Below, one piece after another: positions 50,601 through 62,600 of a stretch of 64,000 bases of DNA. Source of the stretch: Hyperoodon ampullatus. Lineage: Eukaryota; Chordata; Mammalia; Artiodactyla; Ziphiidae. Position 1 is the first letter of the stretch. The number at the start of each line of letters is the position of its first letter. Where the stretch lies: assembly GCA_949752795.1 (NCBI GenBank), contig OX457061.1:6073239-6137238 (forward strand), in the 5' to 3' direction. Position numbers and translations under genes: made by a program. The notes under the pieces were generated by a model. The model saw only the letters and a program-made list of their open reading frames with translations, ran no database searches and was not told the DNA's origin.

Positions 50601-53600
50601 ATCAACTGGTGGATGGATAAACAGAACATGATATATCTACACAGAGGAATGTTCAGCCATAAAAAAGAAAGAAAACAATTAACTTAAAAAAGGAATGAAG
50701 AACTGACACATGCTACAACATGGATGAACCTTGAAGACACGATGCTAAGTGGAAGAAGCCAGTCACAAGAGGTCACGTGTTGTATGATTCCATGTGTTAT
50801 ATGAATTGTCCAGAACAGGAAAGTCTATAGAGACAGAAAGTAGGTTAGTGGCTGCCTAAGGCTGGGGCGACTGGGAGTGAAGGCGATGGGTAAGGGATTT
50901 CCCTTGGGGTGATAAAAATGTTCCAAAATTATAAACAACAAGGCTCTACTGTATAGCACAGGGAACTATATTCAATATCCTATGATAAATCATTATGGAA
51001 AAGAATATAAAAAGAATGTATATATGTAAAGCTGAATCACTTTGCTGTACAGCAGAAATTAACACAACATTGTAAATCAACTATATTTCAATTTTTTAAA
51101 AAAGAAAATATACGGGCTTCCCTGGTGGCGCAGTGGTTGGGAGTCCGCCTGCCGATGCAGGGGACGCGGATTCGTGCCCCGGTCTGGGAGGATCCCGCGT
51201 GCCGCGGAGCGGCTGGGCCCGTGAGCAGTGGCCGCTGGGCCTGCACGTCCGGAGGCTGTGCTCTGCGGCGGGGGAGGCCACAGCAGTGGGAGGCCCGCGT
51301 ATCACAAAAAAAAAAAAAAAAAAAAAGAAAGAAAATATACAGTTGGAAAAAAAATGTTCCAAAATTGATTGTGGGGATGGTCTGTGATTATAGAAAAAAG
51401 AATTGATTTATATGCTTTCATTGAGTAAATTGTAGAGTATGTGAATTACATCTCAATAAAGCTGTTATTGAGAGAGAGAAAGACAGAGACAGACAGACAG
51501 ACATAGGCATATGCAAGGAGTCAAGAGCAGCTGGGTCTGTCTGGAGCGTGCAGCAGGGCAGGGAGAGGCGGGCTGGCCCCAGCCCCGAAGGGCCTCCTGG
51601 GCTGTGGTTCTGAGGACTCCAGCCACGAAAGGATTTTCAGTTTCAACAGACAACTGACCCACTCAGAGTTGCACTTTGTGATTCCCTCTGCCCCGGTGGA
51701 GCCTGCACTGGAGGCATGGAGTAGACCCAAGAGAGCAGTGTAGGGGCTGCTGCCCTCACCCAGGGGTGTGGACAGCGGTGGCTGGAACGGGAAAGGCTAT
51801 GGATGGAGAGCAGGGCTGGCACCAGAGGCATTTATGTTGACAAGACGAGGTGTGTACTGACTGATAGGTGGGCGGGTCGGGGGAGAGGAGAGCAGGGCAA
51901 GGTTGAAGGCCTGGATGGGGGTGACCAACAGCTGCGCCGAACGGAGCTGAGTTACTGGAGAAGGAGCAGCTTTGGAGCCAACGCCAGGCCCAGGGTCGGG
52001 CCAGCTAGACCCTCAGCACCCACTCTGCATTTCTGTCCCGTGGGAGCTGACTATGGATACAAACACAAGGAGCCACTGAGGCCCCACTCAAATGGTCCTC
52101 AGTGTTGGGATTTCAAGGCCAACAGGGTTGAAAGACAAACTGGGGGTGATGGGACCAACAGGGCACTGCCAGCTTTTGATTTTGCCAAGTAAGAACCGTT
52201 AACAACCGACTACCCCTTCTGTTTTCACTGCCATTTCATTAAATAAAGGATTACTTGGCACCAAAAAGATAAGGACTAATGCACTCACCAACAGGCATTC
52301 TGTCTTTCAGCCAAGTAACACTAGGTGCAGGGACTGCAGTCACATCACAGCTCAGGACCAGGGGGCTTCCAGCCACCTGACTCACGGTCTCCGTCTTGGG
52401 GTTCTCAAATGTTGGGGGCACTGCAGGAGAGAAGCCAGATTCCCAGAACCCTAAGACCCTGCCTCCTACTTTCTTCCTCTCAGGCAGATCAGGGATGCCC
52501 AAGAAGCCCTTCCCTGTGGTTAGGAGTTGACATTTTATGCCTTGCCATTGATGATGATATGAGTTGTTTTATTCACAAATGTCAATACAACCAGCAGCTG
52601 GCTATTTCAAAACATTTACAAAGCACAGCCCAGGCGGGGACCACTTAGCCCAAGGATAGTAAATACATGGCTATTGCACCAGCAGATCTTAGACTATGCC
52701 AGGGCAGACATCACTAATTGATCCCAACACTCTTCCCTGCTCAGCCAGAATGAAGTCATGCATCCCAGGTAGCCAATATCAGTGGAAAAGAGATAGCTGT
52801 GCTCAGGATGAAACGTCTTCTCCCTCAAGGACCAGACATTCCTCCCTTCCCACTGTTCATTAAGGTGGCCACCAGGAGAAGAAGCTATGAGCTTTGAGCA
52901 GCAGACCTGGTGTCAATAATTTTCATCACTGATACTCAATATGGCTCAGGGTTGAATCCATCCACTGTCCCCCTTTTGGAGAGGCTACAGGGTTTGGCAT
53001 GAGCAGCAGACAGCTGGTGTCCCCCCAGACTGTCCATCCCATCTTGCACGGGGTCACTCAGGTAGAAACTACATTTCCCAGTCTCCCCTGCAGCCTGCTG
53101 TGGCCAGCTGTCAAAGTCCTCACTCATGGGATACAAGCACAGGGGACAGATGCAACTTCTGCATCACCCACTTAAAATAAAAATGTTTGCCCTCTATATC
53201 TGCTCATTTCTGCTTCGTGGGCTGGGACAGGATGCGACATAGATGGGGACAACCCCCAGGGGATGGGAGATCTACCGGATGGAAGGATCCTGTTCCCTAA
53301 ATTACCACTTGGTAGGTACAGATCTACCCTCCAGCCTAGACACTCACCTCTGGGCTTTTGGATGACAGAGGTAAACGTCTCTCTTACTTGATGCACTGTA
53401 TTTTGGGGTCTTTTTGTTACCCAGCTGAGTCTATTCCCTAACCGACACAATAGCTGATCCTGAGAAAATCTGGCCAAGCCTTCATCCCTTGCTTCCCTAG
53501 GCAGCTCCAACAGGCTCTCCCTCATCCGCAGCTTGAGCTACACCCAATGAAATGCCATCTATGTTCCGTTCTTGAGCTGCTGGGGCAGGCACCTCAGGGC

Positions 53601-56600
53601 TCAGGCGGGGGTGACATGGCCCCTGCACTCCGAGGGTCTGATCTCTTAGGGCTCCTGTCCCAGTGCTTCCACACCGGGCCCCGTGCCCAGCACTTTCTAG
53701 ACACAGTCATGGCAGACCATAGATGGAGCACTTCCTGTGTGCCACACAGGCAGGTACTACTTTTAGCTCCTTTTACTGAAGATAAATCTGAGGCTCAAAG
53801 GGGTAAAGTCACTCTACTGAGTCCCACAGAGCAAGTCATTGGCAGAGTCCTATTCGGATCCTGGTCTTTTCAATTCCAGATCTTGTGCCCTAGACACTTA
53901 GCCACACCTTCCCTTTCCAGCTATGGCCCCTCCCATGCGTGGCAACTCCCTGTGCTGCTAGGGGTACCACAGCGACGCTCGAAGCCTGGTCCCCAGCTTA
54001 CCCTGGACCGTGAGGATGAAGGCCCGCACGGCCTCGCCGGCTGTATTGTTGACTCTGCAACTGTATAAACCTTTATCCGACACCTGGGACAGAGAGAGCA
54101 CATGAAGACGGTGTGTGGTTGCAGTGGGGATCCCTACGGCTCCCCCAAAACATCCAGAACCTTCCACAGCAGGGACTCCCCAAATATGCTGGTCCTGCCT
54201 GGGAAGCCAAAGGGGAGATGGGACCCTCTGGCCTTTCCCAAGAGCCTTAAGATGCAGGAGGGCCGATGGAAGGTGAGTGCACAGGATCCAGACCCCACCC
54301 TTCCCTGGGGCTGCATGTCTGTCAGTGGAGCCTGGAGGAGAAGGTTTCCTCACAGTGGGGACGGCGCTGAGTCAGGAGACGGAGCCCGGGTGCATTTCCA
54401 GAGGAGCAGGAAATGTTCATCCAAAGAACACTTGTGAGTGTCTAATCCATACCAGGGAGGGGCGTGGGCAGGTGGAACAGACGCCCAGGGAGTCATAACC
54501 AGAGGGGCCTGGAAAGGCTTCTGGATTCTGGGGCAACAGGCAGGCGGATCTGCTCAAAGTGATTCTGTGAGTCAGTGTGGAGCCGGATCTGGGGCCCCGC
54601 GCTCTTCCCACGTCTCCCACCCCGGCCGCTGCTAATCTCCTTGGATTGGGGCCCTGCAGGCCAAGGAGGCAGCAGCCCCCCCATCTTGCCACCCAGCTGC
54701 TCCCCACACCCACCCTCGGCTCACCAGGACCAGGAGGCGACATTCTCAGGGCTGCCCACGGCTGCCCGCACCACCAGACATCTCACCTGGGTGTCCTGGA
54801 TCTCCAGCCTCTGCCCGCCCAGCAGAGCTTGGGTCCTCTGTGCCAGGACCAGGGGCTGCCCGTCCTTGTGCCAGGTCACGGCTGGCTCGGGAAGTGAGTT
54901 GGTCTCGCAGCTCAGGACGGCCTTGTCCCCCGCCTTCACCAGGACCACATCCTGGGGGCCACTGGAAGCCTGCTTGAAGGTTGGGGGAACTGGGGAAGGA
55001 GATGAGCTGAGTGAGGGGCGTGGCCTTCCCCGTGTCCTCCTTGGCCCCAGCCGCAGTCTAACAGCCTATGGAGAGACAAGGTCACACAGTGGACCCCGCC
55101 GCAGGGGATGGCACAGACCCAGGGAGCTGGAAGAAGAGAATCCAGGCCAGCATGCCAAGGGCCTGCTGAGTGACCTGGGAAAAGCCTCTTGCCCTCTCTG
55201 GGTTCAGCCTCCCAGTCGGGGGAGATGCTATGACAACCCTCCTAGGCTCTTTCCTACACAGGGCAAGCCCCAGCTAGGTTAGGGCCCTCCATGGGGGTCC
55301 ACAGGCCCATGTCCCTCCAGCAAACCAATGTAGAAGCTCCCACCCCAGCTGTGAGCCCACAAGACCTGGCACGGTGCCGGGCGCACAGTTGGTGAACAGG
55401 CACAAATGAATGAACTTGCCCCAGGGCTTGAAAGAACCCTCCAGGGAGTGCTGGCTCATGACATCTTGGGCCAGCCTTTCCCCAGGAGGATTCTGAAGAC
55501 CAGAAGCCCCCAAAAAGGTTCCATGCGGAGAACTTTGTGATCCATCAGGCTTGGGAAGGGCCCTTCCTGGGCCAGCTCTGGCTGTTATCCTACTGGCCCC
55601 TCCTCAGCTTCACAGCTCACGGGGCACCAGGCACTGGGCTAAGGGCTCACATACCATCATCTTACCCTTATACCAACCATCACCTTACAGATGAGAGACC
55701 CAAGGCTCAGGGAGGGGAAGTGACTTGCCCAAGGTCACAGAGCAAATAAGTGCACAGCTGAGTTTCAAACCCAAGTATGTCCAAACGCTAAAAACTAGGA
55801 TCTTAACCACCATGCCCCCCAGATACCACTGCAGCAGAGGGCACAGGGCATCCCAGGCTCCCCCAGGGCCGGCTGCCCCTCTCCTGGCTGTGCTGTCTGA
55901 GGGCGTGAGGGCTGATTGAAGGAGTGGGGGACAGCGCAGGTGGGGGGACAGACAGGACATACCCAGCACGCTAAGCTGAACCAGCTTTTGGTCTCGGCCG
56001 GCGGCATTGAGGGCCTCACACATGTACGTTCCAGAGTCCGATGGCTGTGCCCGAGCCAGCTGCAGCGTGTGCGTGCCTGCCAGGGGTGGGGGAGATAGCC
56101 CCTGGCACCAGCGAACAGGCCCCAGCCCCCAGACCCCACGTCCACAGTCCTAAAGCCCTCCCCGACATCCAGTCCTGTCCCACGTTTGGGGAGGCAGCTC
56201 TGCTTTCTCACAGAGCCTCAGAGGTGGGTCCCCAGTCTCAGTTTACTCACCAGGCAGGAGGAAGACTTCTTCTCCCATGGAGAGGGCCCGGCTGTCCTTG
56301 TACCACGTGACTTCGGGGCTCGGGTGAGCGTGAACCTCGCATGGGAAGGAGACGCTGCTGTCGAGGATGGCGGTGACCTGCTCCGAGTTCAGACCCGCGA
56401 TTCGTGGTGGAACTGTCCCCGCGGCCACCAGGATAAAGAAAGACACATGACAACGCATACCGGCAGGGAGCGGACAGCCACCGAGTGAAACACGGGGCCT
56501 TCGCTAGCTCCTGGAGCTTCCAATCTCACTGTGCAGCAGCTCCTATCTGTCATAACCATCTTACAGATGCGAACACGGGGGCTTAAAGATCAGAGAGGGA

Positions 56601-59600
56601 GAGACACTTTTCCAAGGTCACTCAGCTGCTCAGTGGCAGAGCCAGAATATCAATTCAGGTTTGAGTCCTAGACCTTGAGTAACACCATCCTCCCTCCGCC
56701 CTGAGGCCACAGCTGCCCCACAGCTGGAGGCAGAGCTCATGGCCACTGAGATGTATATGTGTCACAAGAATGCAGAGGTTGAGAGGGCCTACTCCAGGGC
56801 GGGGAGACCCCCACTGGGTGACATCTCTGAGTCTGTTTCCACAGCCCTAAAATTGGGCTAACCTCTCAGCTATGAGTCCGGGGAAAGTACTCAGCCCCAC
56901 GCCAGGTACACAGTAAATGCGCAATCATGGTGCCATAAGGCCTCAGAAGAGCCATTTTGCCGGCAGCCTCCGAAGCTGCTTAAAATTATCTAGTGATCAG
57001 GGTCCCCCAAATGCGCTCCTGGGGTATGGCTGGCACAGGCCCAGAGCCAAGGACACTGGAAGGACCGAGGCGCTGTGTCTGCCCGCACGGTGAGTCCTCG
57101 GAGCGCGTGGGGCAGACCCAGAGCACCAGTCCCTCCTCAGCTGGGGAACCCAGGGGGCTTCCTGCTCGGCCCAGCTCACCTTGCACCCTGAGGGTGAAGA
57201 GCTTCTCCGCGGAGCCCGCCGGGTTCTCGGCCACACACATGTAGCTGGCAGCGTCGGCCACCTCTGCCGTGGACACCTGTGGGTGCACGCCACCGGCCGG
57301 ATGGCTCTGGGTCCCACCAGAAACTAGTGTGAGGGTTCCTCCCACCCATTCCAGGCACGGCAGGGACCAGGAGCAGCCCCCTCAGAAGACCACCTTTGCC
57401 TACATGGAGCAATGCTTAGGGGCTCACCCCACAGCCATCTAGGGCTTTCTGTGACATCTGGGGGGGTGTGAAGCTGATGGATGATTCCCTGGAGCAAACT
57501 AGATGGTGACAACAGCCCAACCCCCCCAGCAGCCCCGAGGAGGGTGCTGTGTGCTGTGTTGGACTCCAGGGGTCCTGTGGGGCTGTGTCTGGACACTGGG
57601 TGGCCGAGGAGCTGCCTGAGCTCCTAGGTGCTGGGCACAGCTCTGTAAGCGTCCAATGGCATTCCCGAGGAAGGCTGCCCTGTGCTGTGCTGGGCTCCAA
57701 GTGTGGCATGCCTGTGCATCCTTTTCAGGTGCCATGCGTAGCCCAGCAAGCTTGCTCACATACGATTATCTGGTGGGCGGAATTAAATCCCAGGGGCTCC
57801 AACGTGGTTTCAGGCAAAGAGCCTCATTTGGCACAGAGCGTGGTTAGCTCATTGGTCCTCAGACAAGCAGCAGAGTCGCAGCAGCCGCTGCCTTTAGCCC
57901 GAGCAGGGGGTCGCCCTGACCTGCAAGACTTGCCCGTCCTCCAGGACCTGCAGCCACGGGCTTGGGGAGAAAGGCAGCCCGTTCTGGAGCCACGAGATGG
58001 TGGGCACAGGGTTGCCCAGGGCTGGGCACTGTAGGCTGACGGTGCTGCTGGCGTTGACAGTCACCTCCTCCACCAGCTCCTCTGTGGCACCCAGGATCAC
58101 AGGTGGGGCTGGGTAGGGGGGAGAAGAGGGTGAGGAGTGGGCAGCCTCCCTGGGAAAGGTCCCGGGGGAGGCGGGCGTGGAGGCAAGGACACCACTTGGG
58201 GCCGGGCACTGGCTGGGGCTCCTTGACCCCTGCCCACCAAGTGCTCCCAGGCCCTGCCGCAGCTAAGGAATCTGGGGCACAGAGAGGGCTGTGATTTGCT
58301 CAAGGTCACACAGCTAGGAAGCAGCTCACCTGCAATTTGAATCCAGTCCTGCCTGGTTTTAGAGCCCAAGCTCGTAACCCCTACCTTACCAACGTCTGAG
58401 TACAGTAGAACTGAACATCCTCTCTACTCGGACCCCCTTTGGGAGGGGGCCCCTCATGGGACCTGTAGACATGAGACCACGCCGCCCCGCGCCCGCCCCC
58501 AGGCCGGGCCACTCACTCAGCACCAGCAGCTGGTAGTGCAGCCAGTCCTCGCCCACCTCGTTGGAGGCCTTGCAAGAGTACCTCCCGGCATCTTCCGCAC
58601 GTACCAGGGGGATCTGCAGGACCCGGCCTCCTGCGGGGACATGGGGACAGAGGCCTGAGCCGGGGCAAGGAAACCCGCTCTTCCCCCTGGAGGGGACCTG
58701 GGACACATCACGTCCCCCCCGGCCACTCCCGCTCCCCCACCTCATCTGTGAAACGCAGAGAATCGCCTGCTCTGCTCAGGTCACGGGTCAAGGGGATCAA
58801 ATAAAGCGCAGTAGCGGCTTACTCTGTGCCAGGCCCTGGGCTGAGCATTTCCCTGGCCTCTGACTCCATGTGCTGTTACTACGCCCATCTTACAGATGGA
58901 AAAACTGAGGCTCCCAAAGAGTGCCCAGCAGTGCTGAGCCCAGCTCCTCGTTGAAGGCAGAGGGAAGGGGCAGAGAGCCTGGCACATGTCGGCAGGGGCT
59001 CTCAGGAGGCGGCGGTGGTTGGGCGTGGGGGCTATTGGGGGGCATCACCTGGGACCCTCTGTGCACAAGAGCCAGCCAGGGCCGGACCCTGGCATCTGTG
59101 GGACTGGAGCTGGTCTCTAGTGGAAGCTGGGCTAGGGTCGCTGTGTGCTCAGGACTCTGGGTTGGGGGATCTCTGACCCAGGATGTGGTGGGCTGTGAGC
59201 AGGGTTACAACCAGGGGCTCATTATGTGCAGAGCCAGGAGACAGTACCCGGGATCTGGGGAGGCAGTGGCCATGGCTGGGGGAGGGGTCACTCGATACAT
59301 GACGTTAATCTGTGATCGGGGCCAGAATTAAAGTCAGCTGTGACTGACCACTGTGTACCCAGGATTAGGGGTCAGTGGCCAGGGTCAGAGGCCAATCAGC
59401 ATGTGACTGAGCTCACTGTGTCCCTAGGTCAGAGGGCAGTGCCAGGTTAAGAGGTCAATCGAGCTTTCCGTAAGCATTGCCTCTCCCAGACCTCCAAGGG
59501 GCCACCTTCTTCTGCAAGTACCAAAGTACAAACCCTGGAATGACCCTGTTCATCCTGCAACCCACGTCATCCCCCTCTGCTGGACAGCACCACAACTGGC

Positions 59601-62600
59601 CCAAGCCTGGCAGGACCAGGCAGGACCTGGCAGGACCCGGCAGGACCCCATCCAGGTTCTGTGTCTCGAATAGCTCCCAGCTGTGGGCCACCCTAGGGAA
59701 GCCAGGCATTTCTAAGTCCCATCCCCGGAGGCTTTTAATTCAAAGCCATCCACAAAAAATTATTCTGAAATAAAGCAGTTGTTTACAAAAATTAAATAAC
59801 CTTAAAGAAATATTTAAAGTTGTAAGAAGAAATTTAAAAGGTCACATAAGCCATGAGCTTGGACTCTGGGTGGTCATCAGAGCCCAGTGAGAGATTCTTC
59901 AGCATTTGGGGTCACGAGATCTTAATAAAGGAACCGGGCACACCTCCAGAGAAAGGGGCCAGGACATTACAGATGTTGAAGCCCAGAGGTGGGCACGGCC
60001 GAGATGAGAACCTCTGTTCTAAAAACCAGAGGCAGAAGGGGACCCCATTCTTGCCTTCAAACCGGTAAAGAACTTCTAGCCCCCGTTTACAAAAGGCAGC
60101 TAAGGTCCAGAGTGGTCACGTGCCCTGCCCGGGGTCACACAGCAAGCAGCACACAGGAGAGCTCAAGGACTTACAGAAAGGCAGAGGAGACCAGCTCTGA
60201 TGTGGGTGTGAGCCTGGTGCCTGCCTGCAAATGCCCTGCTTCTCCGTGCAGCCCTAGCCTACCTTGCAGAACAGACACCCCATCTGTGGCTGAGAGGGGC
60301 TGGTCTTCCCTGTACCAGGTGAGCTCCGGGGGTGGGACCGCGTTGGTATCACAGTACAGGTAGGCGGGGTTGTTCTCCACGATCTCCCGGTATTCCGTCA
60401 CCCCACCCCGGGCCTCTTCCTCCCGGGACAGGGTCTCAAAGGCTTCACTGGCATCTCCCACCTTCTGGAACATGGGGGGTACTGGGGAGTGGGGGACAAA
60501 GCCATTAGGACCTACAGCTGAGGGACAGGGATGAACTTCCGCTAAAAGAGATTCCCGTCCCAGCACCCACCCCCAGGCACAGAAATTCCACCTTTTAAGC
60601 CAAATCCTTCAGTCAAGGCAGTTTTTAAATTCACTCACTCCTTCAACCAGTGTTTACTGAGCAACTACTATGCTGGGCACTAGGATAAGTCTCCTCTCTC
60701 TGGAGCTCGTGTCTAATGGACTCAGTCTTGTGACACGCTGATATTTCTCAGAGGAGAATGCCAGATACTAAGCGTTAGCCAGAGTGTATGCCTTGGATCA
60801 CTGGCTTTTTGAACTGGGGGGCCCTCAAGGTCACTTGATTTGATCACCCACATTTTACAAAGGTAAAACCAAGGCCTGGGGGGCAACGATGTCCTTGTCA
60901 CAAGGTCAGTTCATGAAAGAGCCCAGGCCAGGGGCTTGGGGGCCAGACATGCAGACAGCGATGAGAACAGAGCCCTCCCGCCAGGCCACCCCAGCAGCAC
61001 TGAGACTCCCCACCCCCAGCTATGCGGCCTCGCAGTCCTACTGGCCCCCGCCCCACGCCTCCCTGTGGCCCCACACACCCTGGATGAGCACGCTGAAGTC
61101 CTGGTCATCCTCGCCAACCACGTTGGTGGCCATGCACACGTATCGCCCAGAATCCGAGACCTGCGTGGGCTGGATGTGGAGTAGCTGTCCTTCACCGAGG
61201 ATGTGCACACGCTGGTCGGGGGTCACGGGCTGAGGGTGGAAGGAGGGGAAACAGACAACAGAAATAAGGGGCAGACGCATAGCACAGGGAGGTCAGCTCG
61301 GTGCTTTGTGACCACCTGGAGGGGTGGGATAGGGAGGGTGGGAGGGAGGGAGACGCAAGAGGGAAGAGATATGGGAATATATGTATATGTATAACTGATT
61401 CACTTTGTTATAAAGCAGAAACTAACACACCATTGTAAAGCAATTATACGCCAATAAAGATGTAAAAAAAAAAAAAGAAAAAAAAAGAAACGAGGGGCCG
61501 AAAGTCCCCAGACGAGTGTACTTCTATTTTCACACAGTTTTTGGAATACAACATAAAGTGATAAGAACACCCCGACAATTTTGTAACATCAAATCCATAC
61601 AACTTAAAAATTAGAAGAGAATTCAGTGGGTGAATATAGGGTTTAATGTTTGTGAGACTTGTTTCCTATAAAGAGTTGCATTTCTTATTAAAATACAAAG
61701 GGCGGGGCAGGGCCCAGGCCAGCTCTGGGACCTGATGCCTTGACTGCCTTTTCTGGAAGCTTCCAAGCAGACGAGGGGGACCAGACTGAGAGCCTGAGGC
61801 CGCCAGGGGGTCCCGGGCTCACCTGTCCGTCTTTGTACCAGCTGATGGTGGGTGGGGGCGTGGCCCAGCACTCGCACTCCAGGGTCAAGGTACTATTGAC
61901 CTTGGTCTTCACTTCCTTCACGCCGACCTCCCCGGAGGGGTCATCTTTGGAGATGGAAGGGGGAACTGAAAACCACAAAGCAGTCTGAGAAGCAGGCCAG
62001 CAGAAGAGGTGCTGAGACCCTGTGCTCCCCCTGGTCCCGGGTCTGTCCCAGAAACGGGGTGCTGGCTCTCTGAGAGTGGAGGGGCTCTGGAAACCCACCC
62101 GCTCCTGGGGAGAGATGGTTACGGGACAGGTCAGGCCTGAGGTGGGGGGGTTCCTGGGGTGACCTCTGGGAGCCCTCTTGGGGGTACCAGGTCTCAAGTT
62201 GTGGGGTCTCTGGTTGTACCACAGTGTGAGTGGCAGAAGGAAGCCAGGACTGGTGTGGCTCTGGGCGTCCACGTGGCCCAAGTCCTAGCTCACTGGTTCC
62301 CTCCTCCTAGGTCCTCGGCCCTGAAATGACTGAGCCGGCCCTGGCTGGCCAGTGACCATCAGAGGAGACAAGCCATGTGAAGGCGTCTGGGGTGTCAAAA
62401 GCAGCCCTAGGGTTCCCGGGCCGCCTCCTGCCCACCCGACTGGTGCCCTGGAGGGTCCCTGACTCACTGAGGACTTCCACGTGGTAGTTCTTCATGGCCT
62501 CGCCAAGCTCATTGGTGACCACGCAGGTGTACTGGCCCGCGTCTTCCTTCTGGGCGTTCAGGATCTGCAGCCCGTGGGTGCCTGCTTGGGGGGCGGGGTG

